The notes: generated from the sequence alone by a model not told the origin. A DNA stretch of 64,000 nucleotides from Neoarius graeffei (GCF_027579695.1 NC_083569.1:72752149-72816148), one strand, 5' to 3'. Positions 11,238 to 24,500 are shown, counted from the stretch's first letter. Numbers and translations are program-made.

Positions 11238-11610
11238 TCTCATCTCATTATCTGTAGCCGCTTTATCCTGTTCTACAGGGTCGCAGGCAAGCTGGAGCCT
11301 ATCCCAGCTGACTACGGGCGAAAGGCGGGGTACACCCTGGACAAGTCGCCAGGTCATCACAGGGCTGACACATAGACACAGACAACCATTCACACTCACA
11401 TTCACACCTACGCTCAATTTAGAGTCACCAGTTAACCTAACCTGCATGTCTTTGGACTGTGAGGGAAACCGGAGCACCCGGAGGAAACCCACGCGGACAT
11501 GGGGAGAACATGCAAACTCCGCACAGAAAGGCCCTCGCCGGCCACGGGGCTCGAACCCGGACCTTCTTGCTGTGAGGCGACAGCGCTAACCACTACACCA
11601 CCGTGCCGCC
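11238..11610 (-). repeat. Full-length tRNA-derived SINE (DANA-like), minus strand
   Basis: Flanked by a perfect 12-bp duplication ATGCACTTTAAT (11226-11237, 11611-11622). On the minus strand the head ggcggcacggtggtgtagtg carries an A box (TGGTGTAGTGGTTAGC) and B box (GGTTCGAGCC). The body is about 370 bp and the tail is tctagccgc/gataatgag. It sits at the edge of the TTAA MITE, and its duplication overlaps that MITE's terminus. Open frames through it are chance. Confidence 0.85.
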
Positions 11611-11928
11611 ATGCACTTTAATGTACATGGCAAATAAGTTTAATTCTCTTATAGACTATTTTATTCCTGTTTAGTTCTTCTGTCTGCTTGGTCATGTAAT
11701 GCATTTTAAAAAAAAACTAACATGGTTGACATAAATGGTGGTTAGTATATGAAGTTAAATACAAAAGGATTTCAAAACAAATGTCAATTTAACAGTAAAT
11801 GTGTGAAGGTTTTTAAGCAATTAAAATCTGACCAATTTTACAATTGATTTTCTAAACAGTTAAAGAATTGCTGCATGTCTCAGACTAGGAGTAATCAAAG
11901 AAACTTTAATAGACTCATGTTTAATAAT

Positions 11929-12308
11929 GGGCGGCACGGTGGTGTAGTGGTTAGCGCTGTCGCCTCGCAGCAAGAAGGTCCGGGTTCGAGCCCCGTGGCC
12001 AACGAGGGCCTTTCTGTGTGGAGTTTGCATGTTCTCCCCGTGTCCGCGTGGGTTTCCTCCGGGTGCTCCGGTTTCCCCCACAGTCCAAAGACATGCAGGT
12101 TAGGTTAACTGGTGACTCTAAATTGACCGTAGGTGTGAATGTGAGTGTGAATGGTTGTCTGTGTCTATGTGTCAGCCCTGTGATGACCTGGCGACTTGTC
12201 CAGGGTGTACCCCGCCTTTCGCCCATAGTCAGCTGGGATAGGCTCCAGCTTGCCTGCGACCCTGTAGAACAGGATAAAGCGGCTAGAGATAATGAGATGA
12301 GAGATGAG
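11929..12308 (+). repeat. Full-length tRNA-derived SINE (DANA-like)
   Basis: Perfect 12-bp target duplication ATGTTTAATAAT at 11917-11928 and 12309-12320. The head, A box, B box, central domain and GATAATGAGATGAGA tail are all present, so this is a recent insertion. Confidence 0.88.
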
Positions 12309-12320
12309 ATGTTTAATAAT

Positions 12321-13046
12321 CCGGTGGAAGTTAATCGACTTGTTGTTTAATTTGAATAATCTTGTTGAAGGAGCTGATTGACCTGCCTGCACTAAATGCA
12401 AGAAAGTATGCACAACAGAGAACCATGACTAAACTTGGGCCTGTGTAGTAGTGGCTGAAATGATCACTTAAATTACTCAACTTGTCCTTTGTGTTGAGTC
12501 CATTAACTGTAAGTTTGGTGTGTGTATATACACACCCAGAGGATAAACCAAACGGTGGTGGGTTTCCCTCAAGCCTCAACACTAGGAGCATCTTAACAAG
12601 GAGAGAGTGTTCTTTATGGTGCTCGCTCTACCATTTAACGATGATCTTTGTGCTACGATGTTTTTGGGAAACTGCACAGACAAGTAAAAAATGAATTAGC
12701 AACTGGTGCTTTAATATGATTTTTTTTAAATGGGTAAATTAAAATGAAAAATTAATGTTGACCATTAAAATTAGAAGTCCAAAAGTCGTGTTCACCATTA
12801 TGATTGTACTGCTATAATGCTACAAACACCAGTACAAAACAATCTTGGAAGTTCAAGTTAATTTAGAAGTTGAAATTTAAATGACTATCACTTTACAATT
12901 AAAAACAATAATTGGTCACCATAACATATTCCTGAAGGTAGAGAGCACATCTGGAGAGATTTAAATGTGTTCAAGAGAGCTGCGTCATCTTGAAAGCTGT
13001 AAAGCTAGCTCGAGTAAAAGAAGCTCAGCTATCCGTTCCCAACATG
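12321..13046. other. Intergenic, nothing recognised
   Basis: AT-rich sequence without element ends, splice-flanked conserved frames or tandem repeats that I could identify. Confidence 0.5.
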
Positions 13047-13157
13047 GTACTGAGCATAGACATATAAACATAGACGCCGCATTGAGCTGGTGGCCCCGTT
13101 GCTGGGATACGTCAGAGTGTCCGCCATATTGGATGTGGCAAATCTTCCCCGTAAACC

Positions 13158-13338
13158 TCATCTCATCTCATTATCTCTAGCCGCTTTATCCTTCTACAGG
13201 GTCGCAGGCGAGCTGGAGCCTATCCCAGCTGACTACAGGCGAAAGGCGGGGTACACCCTGGACAAGTCGCCAGCTCATCACAGGGCTGACACATAGACAC
13301 AGACAACCATTCACACTCACATTCACACCTATGGTCAA
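13158..13338 (-). repeat. 5'-truncated DANA-like SINE inside the P-type element
   Basis: A 13-bp duplication TTCCCCGTAAACC lies at 13145-13157 and 13339-13351. Only the 3' half of the SINE is present, as expected from incomplete reverse transcription. Because the duplication is in P-element sequence, the SINE is younger. Confidence 0.82.
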
Positions 13339-13924
13339 TTCCCCGTAAACCAATGCAAGTAAATGGACTGAACTTCATAAAGCCCCTTTCTACAATAATA
13401 TTTAACTCGATGCCTTTTATTCACCCATTAAGACACACGTATATATTTGGGAAACAAACAGGCATCAAAACAACACATATAACTTTTAATGTGATGGTTA
13501 TAAATAGTGTGCGAAATACCCTGTACACCGCAAACTAGCGACAGATACGCAATAGATAGCTCAGGTAAGCTAATCAGTCAGCATACCGTAGCAAGCTACC
13601 AAAACCTGAGGCCACAATAACCAACCTACAAGACTGAATATGATAAATGATGGAAATAGTGGAAAAACTGGAAATAGTGAATGAAAATAAAAATGTACTG
13701 TTTTATTTATTGAGTCACCACACAGACCTACTCTCGTTGAATAAAGTGAACTGAATGAGCGTCAAACTGAGTTCGGCCAGGTTCTAACGTCATACCAAAA
13801 CAAAATACATCACTGATTCCTTCACATTCAGAAAGGTTAAAAACATTCATCATACGTTCAAAAACGTTCATCATAGTGTGGCACTGTATTATCTAATTCT
13901 CACTGCTTATAACTCTACACCTAC

Positions 13925-14117
13925 CCGGTGGAGATGAGCTGGGAAACTGAAGACTGAAGGAACAGCTCCCTCTCTGATCCTGACTGTCTGACCTGTTCTG
14001 TCAAAATCCTCCGTTCTGAAGTGTTCACTGCAGAGCATGGATGACGGAGTAGCGGAAAACCCTTCCCGTCGCACAGCTGTCTCCCACTGCTTTTTCATGT
14101 CTTTATTTTTGGGAAAC
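13925..14117 (-). pseudogene. THAP domain second exon (P-type transposase fragment)
   Basis: On the minus strand an acceptor (ctatgtag) opens a 193-bp exon that ends at a gtaggt donor. It encodes FPKNKDMKKQWETAVRREGF, then LCSEHF, then RIREGAVPSVFSFP: the FPK, Trp, Cys-His and AVPSVF features of the C-terminal two thirds of a THAP finger. The exon with the first Cys pair is not clearly seen. The frame itself is clean. It is called a fragment because nothing resembling the catalytic part of the transposase lies within the element. Confidence 0.7.
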
Positions 14118-14539
14118 CTACATAGTATGTGAAAAGTTAGCTAAGCAACTAACAACAATCAGCGTAGTTACGAAGGAAATACTTCGTTGTTTGGAGACAG
14201 GTTTCACCGAGCGGCTATTATGCGCGAGACTTCATATTAGCCACAAAGTCAGAAAAATCTGTTCGTAAAATTACATTATAATGACCAAATACAATGAAAA
14301 GTATTTTTCCAGTCTCACCTGTGAAAGGTAATCCCATGTGATCTCGTTTGGACGGTAAACCTGTTGGTACAATTAAACGCAGCACATGAATGAGGCATCT
14401 TTATTCTCGGCTACTGTCTAGACGCTATACCACAGACGGTTGAAGAATCTCCACTTTGCCACATCCAATATGGCGGTGAGGATGACGTATGATTCTACGC
14501 AGAAGGCGGCGTCTATGTTTATATATCTATGGTACTGAG

Positions 14540-15033
14540 TCTTGTTTTAGACGTAACGTCAGCACATACGAGCGATTATTGCCAAGTGCAGTCACTCACA
14601 GACTAGTGATCATGGCTGAGTAGGGCTGAATGAGCGAGTGCTTCCCATTAACCCAGATGCCTCTTTGAATCCTTGTCTCCTTGATCCTACATCCCTCAGC
14701 CTGTGGCCCAGAAAAGCGTATTTGTTGCATCAATAAGTGAAATCGCTTTAGAATGATGGTCCAGCAAGCATGGCAAATATATTTGTCCTCAATTTGATTC
14801 TTCCTGTCCTGGTTTCATTTCCTCAGAGCAAGGAGCTAAGAAGTTATGGGAACACGAGATGCACACAGTGACTCCATTTCAAAGGTGATCTTCCACTGGA
14901 TCTTGATTTGAGCCACTGTAGATCCTCAGAGATGAAGAGGGACACTGATGTATTATATATGCTGTCATAAAATGTGAGCCAGTCATATCGGAGTGTGTTT
15001 ATTTCTGTAAGATCAGTGTGGATGCACATGAGG
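14540..15033. other. Intergenic, nothing recognised
   Basis: A unique-looking stretch between the P-type element and a Tc1 copy. No exon with supportive splice sites was identified. Confidence 0.45.
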
Positions 15034-15035
15034 TA

Positions 15036-16647
15036 CAGTGGTGCTTGAAAGTTTGTGAACCCTTTTGAATGTTCTATATTTCTGCATAAATATGATCTAA
15101 AACATCATCAGATTTTCACACAAGTCTTAAAAGTAGATAAAGAGAACCCAGTTAAACAAACGAGACAAAAAATATTATACTTGGTCATTTATTTATTGAG
15201 GAAAATGATCCAATAATACATATCTGTGAGTGGCAAAAGTATGTGAACCTCTAGGATTAGCAGTTAATTTGAAGGTGAAATTAAAGTCAGGTGTTTTCAA
15301 TCAACGGGATGACGATCAGGTGTGAGTGGGCACACTGTTTTATTTAAAGAACAGGGATCTATCAAAGTCTGATCTTCACAACACATGTTTGTGGAAGTGT
15401 ATCATGGCACGAACAAAGGAGATTTCTGAGGACCTCAGAAAAAGCGTTGTTGATGCTCATCAGGCTGGAAAAGGTAACAAAACCATCTCTAAAGAGTTTG
15501 GACTCCACCAATCCACAGTCAGACAGATTGTGTACAAATGGAGGAAATTCAAGACCATTGTTACCCTCCCCAGGAGTGGTCGACCAACACAGATCACTCC
15601 AAGAGCAAGGCATGTAATAGTCGGTGAGGTCACAAAGGACCCCAGAGTAACTTTTAAGCAACTGAAGGCCTCTCTCACATTGGCTAATGTTAATGTTCAT
15701 GAGTCCACCATCAGGAGAACACTGAACAACAATGGTGTGCATGGCAGGGTTGCAAGGAGAGAGCCACTGCTCTCCAAAAAGAACATTGCTGCTCGTCTGC
15801 AGTTTGCTAAAGATCACGTGGACAAGCCGGAAGGATATTGGAAAAATGTTTTGTGGACGGATGAGACCAAAATAGAACTTTTTGGTTTAAATGAGAAGTG
15901 TTATGTTTGGAGAAAGAAAAACACTGCATTCCAGCATAAGAACCTTATCCCATCTGTGAAACATGGTGGTGGTAGTATCATGGTTTGGGCCTGTTTTACT
16001 GCATCTGGGCTAGGACAGCTTGCCATCATTGATGGAACAATGAATTCTGAATTATACCAGCGAATTCTAAAGGAAAATGTCAGGACATCTGTCCATGAAC
16101 TGAATCTCAAGAGAAGGTGGGTCATGCAGCAAGACAACAACCTTAAGCACACAAGTCATTCTACCAAAGAATGGTTAAAGAAGAATAAAGTTAATGTTCT
16201 GGAATGGCCAAGTCAAAGTCCTGACCTTAATCCAATGGAAATGTTGTGGAAGGACCTGAAGTGAGCAGTTCATGTGAGGAAACCCACCAGCATCCCAGAG
16301 TTGAAGCTGTTCTGTACGCAGGAATGGGCTAAAATTCCTCCAAGCCGGTGTGCAGGACTGATCAACAGTTACCGGATACGTTTAGTTGCAGTTATTGCTG
16401 CACAAGGGGGTCACACCAGATACTGAAAGCAAAGGTTCACATACTTTTGCCACTCACAGGTATGTAATATTGGATCATTTTCCTCAATAAATAAATGACC
16501 AAGTATAATATGTTTTGTCTCATTTGTTTAACTGGGTTCTCTTTATCTACTTTTAGGACTTGTGTGAAAATCTGATGATGTTTTAGGTCATATTTATGCA
16601 GAAATATAGAAAATTCTAAAGGGTTCACAAACTTTCAAGCACCACTG
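15036..16647 (+). mobile_element. Tc1-like element, family 1, copy A
   Basis: TA flanks at 15034-15035 and 16648-16649. The ends are CAGTGGTGCTTGAAAGTTTG, and the inverted repeats run about 215 bp, so this is the IR/DR type. It is 1,612 bp. The same family recurs at 33235, 57855 and 62709. Confidence 0.93.
15404..16426 (+). pseudogene. Tc1 transposase with a single premature stop
   Basis: The natural ATG (MARTKEISEDLRKSVV) opens a 340-codon frame of exactly the same length as the intact copy at 62929-63951. There are no indels. Codon 287 is TGA where the intact copy has Arg, consistent with CGA to TGA decay at a CpG. N-terminal paired-like helix-turn-helix (about residues 1-110). The DDE residues are present in VLWTDET, MQQDN and SPDLNPMEMLW, but the usual QDNDPKH is changed to QDNNLKH. 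The stop removes the last 54 residues. Confidence 0.9.
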
Positions 16648-16649
16648 TA

Positions 16650-17352
16650 TAGTTTGAGTTCCATGAAGAATTATTACTGCACTACTTTAAACAAAGCCCA
16701 GTACCGGTATGTTGCAAGTTAAGGAGTCATGAGGAGCTACGTCACAGGAGGAATATACACTTGCATGTGAATGTGTGTGTTCCACTTGGCTGTGGCTCTT
16801 CTCCAGGCCATATGGGTCCTGCTGGGTTTCAGCCTGTTTGTCCTGTAGCCTTTGGCCTGATGGTCCACAGCGCTGCAGCATGGCTCGGCTCATCCCACTC
16901 CAACACGCTGTTGGGGCTCGTGTCCAGAATAAGACACACACACACCTACACAGTGTTTTGTGTCCTTGAGTTTAATATATAAACTTCTCCTTCTAGATGG
17001 CTTTACGAAGCATTTTTGTTTCATTTCTTTCCAATGCTTTGTGCTCATATCCACATTTACGCTATTGAGATGGCGTGTCCTCAATGTGTAAGCATTATTA
17101 TTGACGTAAGTGCATCTATTATGAGAGCAGAATTTCAAATGGACCTGACGTGCTTTTTGCAAGCAGGTCTGTGGTCTTTTTTTGTCAAAGGACTTTTTTT
17201 ATGCACTGGTTGTGCCCTTTGAAAATGAAACATGAAGCTTGCCAGACTCCAGCACTGCTCCTACCCTGCTCACATCTCTCTCTTGTGCAAAATAAAATAG
17301 CACTTTGATCTGATTACACAAGAGCTCTGTGGTTTCAGAATCACATTTGGCC

Positions 17353-17434
<82 letters not shown>

Positions 17435-18295
17435 TGCATGCAGGCAAACAGAGTGAAGAAGAAAAAGGTTGGACAAACCAGATGAGAAGAAAAATATTTC
17501 AATGAAAAGGGGAGGAGTGTGTGTATGTATATGTGTGTATGTGTGTGTGTGTGTGGGGGGGGGGGGGTCCAATCTCAAGGTTTCTGCCTGCGTGTTTGGC
17601 CTGTGCGTAATGGGGTGGGGGACCTGGAACAATGGAGACAGTCATGTTTCACGAGGAGCCAGACACGGTTCGCCCACATGTTTCTAATCAATATCACTGC
17701 ATGACACACTTTCATAAAGTCATGCATGGATGGAAACGTTTGATTATTTGAGTGGATATGGATGACATGCTGCTAATCTACCTCTTCTTCCTCTGCTTCT
17801 TCTTCTTTAGTGCTGGTCAGCTTAACTTCACTACTTCAGTGCTGGGAAATGTATGAATAGATGAACAAAACATGTAGGTGAGCCAAGTTATAGTTTTGGG
17901 TGGGGGGTGCACACAGGCAGCAGATGTGAGCTTTGGGAGGGGCCAACATCTGGACTGGAGAAGGAGAGTAAGAACTGGAGGATGTTTTTTTTTTTCTTCC
18001 CAGAGTTGAACCTGGGTGCATTTTTTCCACTGTTGGAATTCACACTGGTCTTGAAGTGCAGCTGTTAAAACTTAAAGTTGCCAAGCTTACTTTTTCATCT
18101 AACAAGAGATGTGTGGCAAAATGCGACAAAAAAAAATCTTTTCATTTTCAGGAAAAAAATTCTTCAGGTGTGAGACAGACTGCAGATCTGGACACTCGAT
18201 TACTTTTTCATACCAGTGTACTCTTCTGTCTGAACCAGGAGCACCAGCACGGATTTTGCACTAATAAAAGGGGAAAACACCAGATTCCTCTTCCT
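16650..18295. other. Intergenic with a (TA)n microsatellite and a GT/G tract
   Basis: Contains about 75 bases of alternating TA near 17358-17432 and a GT repeat ending in a G run near 17517-17568. A small GC-richer patch near 16780-16930 looks exon-like at first sight, but it matches no family I know. Confidence 0.6.
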
Positions 18296-18308
18296 GGATC
18301 ATTGTTGT

Positions 18309-19458
18309 GGGTGGTGTAGTGGTTAGCGCTGTCGCCTCACAGCAAGAAGGTCTGGGTTCGAGCCCCGTGGCTGATGAGGGCCTTTCTGTGTGGAGCTTGC
18401 ATGTTCTCCCCGTGTCCGCGTGGGTTTCCTCCGGGTGCTCCGGTTTCCCCCACAGTCCAAAGACATGCAGGTTAGGTTAACTGGTGACTCTAAATTGACC
18501 GTAGGTGTGAATGTGAGTGTGAATGGTTGTCTGTGTCTATGTGACAGCCCTGTGATGACCTGGCGACTTGTCCAGGGTGTACCCCGCCTTTCGCCCGTAG
18601 TCAGCTGGGATAGGCTCCAGCTTGCCTGCGACCCTGTAGAACAGGATAAGTGGCTACAGATAATGGATGGATCATTGTTGTTCTTTACATTACATTATTG
18701 ACATTCAGCACATGGGTGGCACGGTGGTGTAGTGGTTAGCACTGTTGCCTCACAGCAAGAAGGTCCAGGTTCGAGCCCCGTGGCCGGCGAGGGCCTTTCT
18801 GTGCAGAGTTTGCATGTTCTCCCCGTGTCTGCGTGGGTTTCCTCCGGGTGCTCCAGTTTTCCCCACAGTCCAAAGACATGCAGGTTAGGTTAACTGGTGA
18901 CTCTCAATTGACCGTAGGTGTGAATGTGAGTGTGAATGGTTGTCTGTGTCTATGTGTCAGCCCTGTGATGACCTGGCGACTTGTCCAGGGTGTACCCCGC
19001 CTTTCGCCTGTAGTCAGCTGGGATAGGCTCCAGCTTGCCTGCGACCCTGTAGAACAGGATAAGTGGCAACAGATAATGGATGGATCATTGTTGTTCTTTA
19101 CAATACATTAATGACATTCAGCACATGGGCGGCACGGTGGTGTAGTGGTTAGCGTTGTTGCCTCACAGCAAGAAGGTTCAGGTTCGAGCCCCGTGGCCGG
19201 CGAGGGCCTTTCTGTGTGGAGTTTGCATGTTCTCCGTTTCCTCCGGTTTCCCCCACAGTCCAAAGACATGCAGGTTAGGTTAACTGGTGACTCTAAATTG
19301 ACCGTAGGTGTGAATGTGAGTGTGAATGGTTGTCTGTGTCTATGTGTCAGCCCTGTGATGACCTGGCGACTTGTCCAGGGTGTACCCCGCCTTTCGCCTG
19401 TAGTCAGCTGGGTTAGGCTCCAGCTTGCCTGCGACCCTGTAGAACAGGACAAGTGGCT
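18309..19458 (+). repeat. Three DANA-like SINEs in tandem
   Basis: Copies start at about 18309, 18714 and 19128. The first has a 13-bp duplication GGATCATTGTTGT (18296-18308, 18669-18681). The spacers after copies 1 and 2 are near-identical (gttctttaca...cattcagcacatggg), so copies 2 and 3 arose by tandem duplication of a SINE plus spacer unit of about 413 bp rather than by separate insertion. Copy 3 has lost part of its GC-rich segment and its tail. Confidence 0.8.
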
Positions 19459-20105
19459 ACCTTGCTCTTGGGCACTGGTCCAGGGAGTCGAACCAACAAC
19501 CTTCTCGTTGACGGTTCCTTGGACTCATTACTACTTAACAACAGCACTGATCTGAACTTCTGTAGCTGGACAACTGGCTTACAACCAGGAAAACGTTTGG
19601 TTTTTAGTGTTTGTAAGCCACAACGCGTGCATGATGTTAGGGGTGAAGTAGAAAGACTCGGGTTCGGGCGAATTCCCGCATGCGCAAAGTCGGTGCGCAA
19701 AAGTCAGTCAAGTTCAGGTGAACACGAAAAGCAGCAGGAAGCTGAGCCCTGTTTCACAGTTGTGTGTGTGTGTGTCCAAACCGCACACTACCGTATTAAC
19801 TAGTGTGTGAAAATATTGCGGCAGCTCCAGTGGCCCGTCCAAAACCGCGCATTGCTGGACTCCAGAGCTCAGAAGTGTGACATGCTGTTGAGTTAGTTAG
19901 TGTGCGTGTTTTGATCGCAGCTCCTGTACCTGTGGCTGGGCTGCATCCTGCTGTAAAGCTGCTGACTGCTGAATCCTCCCTCACACTCCTGCAGGCTGAA
20001 CAGAGCTCCGCGCAGTGGACAATCCGCTGCAGCGCAAAAAAGATGCCCGCACGGTTCTGCGGACGCAGCCACGGAGTTCAGCGCGGGGAACAGACCATGC
20101 GCTGA

Positions 20106-20106
<1 letters not shown>

Positions 20107-20152
<46 letters not shown>
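20107..20152 (+). repeat. (TC)n(AC)n microsatellite upstream of the nhsl2 start codon
   Basis: About 13 TC repeats run directly into about 9 AC repeats, ending 50 bases before the nhsl2 ATG. This stretch is probably in the 5' UTR or core promoter. Confidence 0.85.
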
Positions 20153-20153
<1 letters not shown>

Positions 20154-20202
20154 CCAACACACTGCAACAGTTCAGTAAATATATAAAGAAGAGGAGAAGA
20201 AG

Positions 20203-20482
20203 ATGCCGTTCTGTAAACGCCTCATTGTGCCCAAGGACGTGTGTAAAAGCGCGCTGAGGAGCGGCGGAGCTTCCTTCACTGAGCTGGCGGACGTGTGCGG
20301 CTTCAGCCTGAGCTCCATCCTCAGGCAGCTCTCTGATCTGTGCAGGCAGTCGGTCAGCATCCTGGAGGAACTCGAAGGAGAAATCGCCAACATTTGCCAT
20401 CGCTCAGGGACGCTGGAGAGCAAAGTTATCAGCCTGCAAAGACACGTCTCGGCGCTGACATCCAGCAAACCGCCGCTGAGAA
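20203..20482 (+). CDS. nhsl2: NHS-like protein 2, first coding exon
   Basis: Encodes 93 codons beginning MPFCKRLIVPKDVCKSALRS, then ELADVCGFSLSSILRQLSDL and a helical stretch through the EELEGEI and SKVISLQRHVSAL segments, ending at AGA A|gtaagc. This is the WAVE homology domain pattern that starts NHS, NHSL1, NHSL2 and WASF proteins (MPFxxR, C, LRQLxxLxxxS, EELE). It mediates assembly with WAVE-complex partners in actin regulation. NHSL2 is preferred over NHS and NHSL1 because RPS4X lies near NHSL2 in human Xq13. The ATG has A at -3. The second exon is not in the window. Confidence 0.82.
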
Positions 20483-21540
20483 GTAAGCTGCGCTCTGGCG
20501 CTTTCAGTTCGCGGAGCTCCGATGGATCACTTGTTACACGTTTAAACCGAGTTCAAGGTCGCTGTTTGTCTTGTCTGGGTGAAATATCTCCACTCTCTTG
20601 GCATATGAGGTAGGACAAGGAGGTTATACGAGCGCGTGACTTTTATGGCAGTTCGGCGTGGCTGGAAATGGGTGTTTATTTGTTGCGCTCATATACAGCA
20701 CACATAACTCTCATATACAGCACACATAACTCTCATATACAGCACACAGAACTCTCATATACAGCACACAGAACTCTCATATACAGCACACAGAACTCTC
20801 ATATACAGCACACATAACTCTCATATACAGCACACATAACTCTCATATACAGCACACAGAACTCTCATATACAGCACACAGAACTCTCATATACAGCACA
20901 CAGAACTCTCATATACAGCACACAGAACTCTCATATACAGCACACAGAACTCTCATATACAGCACACATAACTCTCATATACAGCACACAGAACTCTCAT
21001 ATACAGCACACATAACTCTCATATACAGCACACATAACTCTCATATACAGCACACAGAACTCTCATATACAGCACACAGAACTCTCATATACAGCACACA
21101 GAACTCTCATATACAGCACACATAACTCTCATATACAGCACACATAACTCTCATATACAGCACACATAACTCTCATATACAGCACACACAACTCTCATAT
21201 ACAGAACACATAACTCTCATATACAGCACACATAACTCTCATATACAGCACACATAACTCTCATATACAGCACACAGAACTCTCATATACAGCACACATA
21301 ACTCTCATATACAGCACACATAACTCTCATATACAGCACACAGAACTCTCATATACAGCACACATAACTCTCATATACAGCACACAGAACTCTCATATAC
21401 AGCACACATAACTCTCATATACAGCACACATAACTCTCATATACAGCACACAGAACTCTCATATACAGCACACAGAACTCTCATATACAGCACACATAAC
21501 TCTCATATACAGCACACATAACTCTCATATACAGCACACA

Positions 21541-24500
21541 TAACTCTCATATACAGCACACATAACTCTCATATACAGCACACATAACTCTCATATACAG
21601 CACACATAACTCTCATATACAGCACACATAACTCTCATATACAGCACACATAACTCTCATATACAGCACACACAACTCTCATATACAGCACACACAACTC
21701 TCATATACAGAACACATAACTCTCATATACAGCACACATAACTCTCATATACAGCACACACAACTCTCATATACAGAACACATAACTCTCATATACAGCA
21801 CACAGAACTCTCATATACAGCACACATAACTCTCATATACAGCACACAGAACTCTCATATACAGCACACATAACTCTCATATACAGCACACATAACTCTC
21901 ATATACAGCACACATAACTCTCATATACAGCACACATAACTCTCATACACAGCACACATAACTCTCATATACAGCACACATAACTCTCATATACAGCACA
22001 CATAACTCTCATATACAGCACGCATAACTCTCATATACAGCACACATAACTCTCATATACAGCACGCATAACTCTCATATACAGCACACACAACTCTCAT
22101 ATACAGCACACATAACTCTCATATACAGCACACATAACTCTCATATACAGCACACATAACTCTCATATACAGCACACATAACTCTCATATACAGCACACA
22201 TAACTCTCATATACAGCACACATAACTCTCATATACAGCACACATAACTCTCATACACAGCACACATAACTCTCATACACAGCACACATAACTCTCATAT
22301 ACAGCACACAGAACTCATATACAGCACACATAACTCTCATATACAGCACACATAACTCTCATATACAGCACACATAACTCTCATATACAGCACACATAAC
22401 TCTCATATACAGCACACAGAACTCTCATATACAGCACACAGAACTCTCATATACAGCACACAGAACTCTCATATACAGCACACATAACTCTCATATACAG
22501 CACACATAACTCTCATATACAGCACACAGAACTCTCATATACAGCACACAGAACTCTCATATACAGCACACAGAACTCTCATATACAGCACACATAACTC
22601 TCATATACAGCACACAGAACTCTCATATACAGCACACATAACTCTCATATACAGCACACATAACTCTCATATACAGCACACAGAACTCTCATATACAGCA
22701 CACAGAACTCTCATATACAGCACACAGAACTCTCATATACAGCACACATAACTCTCATATACAGCACACATAACTCTCATATACAGCACACATAACTCTC
22801 ATATACAGCACACACAACTCTCATATACAGAACACATAACTCTCATATACAGCACACATAACTCTCATATACAGCACACATAACTCTCATATACAGCACA
22901 CAGAACTCTCATATACAGCACACATAACTCTCATATACAGCACACATAACTCTCATATACAGCACACAGAACTCTCATATACAGCACACATAACTCTCAT
23001 ATACAGCACACAGAACTCTCATATACAGCACACATAACTCTCATATACAGCACACATAACTCTCATATACAGCACACAGAACTCTCATATACAGCACACA
23101 GAACTCTCATATACAGCACACATAACTCTCATATACAGCACACATAACTCTCATATACAGCACACATAACTCTCATATACAGCACACATAACTCTCATAT
23201 ACAGCACACATAACTCTCATATACAGCACACATAACTCTCATATACAGCACACATAACTCTCATATACAGCACACATAACTCTCATATACAGCACACACA
23301 ACTCTCATATACAGCACACACAACTCTCATATACAGAACACATAACTCTCATATACAGCACACATAACTCTCATATACAGCACACACAACTCTCATATAC
23401 AGAACACATAACTCTCATATACAGCACACAGAACTCTCATATACAGCACACATAACTCTCATATACAGCACACAGAACTCTCATATACAGCACACATAAC
23501 TCTCATATACAGCACACATAACTCTCATATACAGCACACATAACTCTCATATACAGCACACATAACTCTCATACACAGCACACATAACTCTCATATACAG
23601 CACACATAACTCTCATATACAGCACACATAACTCTCATATACAGCACGCATAACTCTCATATACAGCACACATAACTCTCATATACAGCACGCATAACTC
23701 TCATATACAGCACACACAACTCTCATATACAGCACACATAACTCTCATATACAGCACACATAACTCTCATATACAGCACACATAACTCTCATATACAGCA
23801 CACATAACTCTCATATACAGCACACATAACTCTCATATACAGCACACATAACTCTCATATACAGCACACATAACTCTCATACACAGCACACATAACTCTC
23901 ATACACAGCACACATAACTCTCATATACAGCACACAGAACTCATATACAGCACACATAACTCTCATATACAGCACACATAACTCTCATATACAGCACACA
24001 TAACTCTCATATACAGCACACATAACTCTCATATACAGCACACAGAACTCTCATATACAGCACACAGAACTCTCATATACAGCACACAGAACTCTCATAT
24101 ACAGCACACATAACTCTCATATACAGCACACATAACTCTCATATACAGCACACAGAACTCTCATATACAGCACACAGAACTCTCATATACAGCACACAGA
24201 ACTCTCATATACAGCACACATAACTCTCATATACAGCACACAGAACTCTCATATACAGCACACATAACTCTCATATACAGCACACATAACTCTCATATAC
24301 AGCACACAGAACTCTCATATACAGCACACAGAACTCTCATATACAGCACACAGAACTCTCATATACAGCACACATAACTCTCATATACAGCACACATAAC
24401 TCTCATATACAGCACACATAACTCTCATATACAGCACACACAACTCTCATATACAGAACACATAACTCTCATATACAGCACACATAACTCTCATATACAG

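Larger units (their letters stand above)
13055..14531 (-). mobile_element. P-type DNA transposon with THAP exon, internally deleted
   Basis: A perfect 8-bp duplication GTACTGAG lies at 13047-13054 and 14532-14539. The 26-bp terminal repeats begin CATAGACATATAAACATAGA on the left, with one difference on the right. A THAP exon reads inward from the right. An 8-bp duplication, a CAT start and a THAP domain point to the P superfamily; a THAP-bearing hAT is the alternative. It is 1,477 bp including a 5'-truncated SINE. The catalytic region is missing. Confidence 0.65.

Noticed and set aside
11929..11999. tRNA gene at SINE heads
   Set aside because: A and B boxes are present, but the head is part of a 370-bp dispersed repeat and does not complete a tRNA fold with a mature 3' end.
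11197..12350. Open frames of 80-130 codons over the SINEs
   Set aside because: The same peptides recur at every SINE on both strands, because the SINE lacks stops in some frames. No protein is implied.
15362..15817. Long open frame antisense to Tc1 transposase
   Set aside because: The same antisense frame appears at copies B, G and H, and is a shadow of the transposase codons.
16761..16982. Exon-like patch with a ctccag acceptor-like site
   Set aside because: The frame matches no family I know, and there is no clear donor. CpG and codon use alone are not enough.
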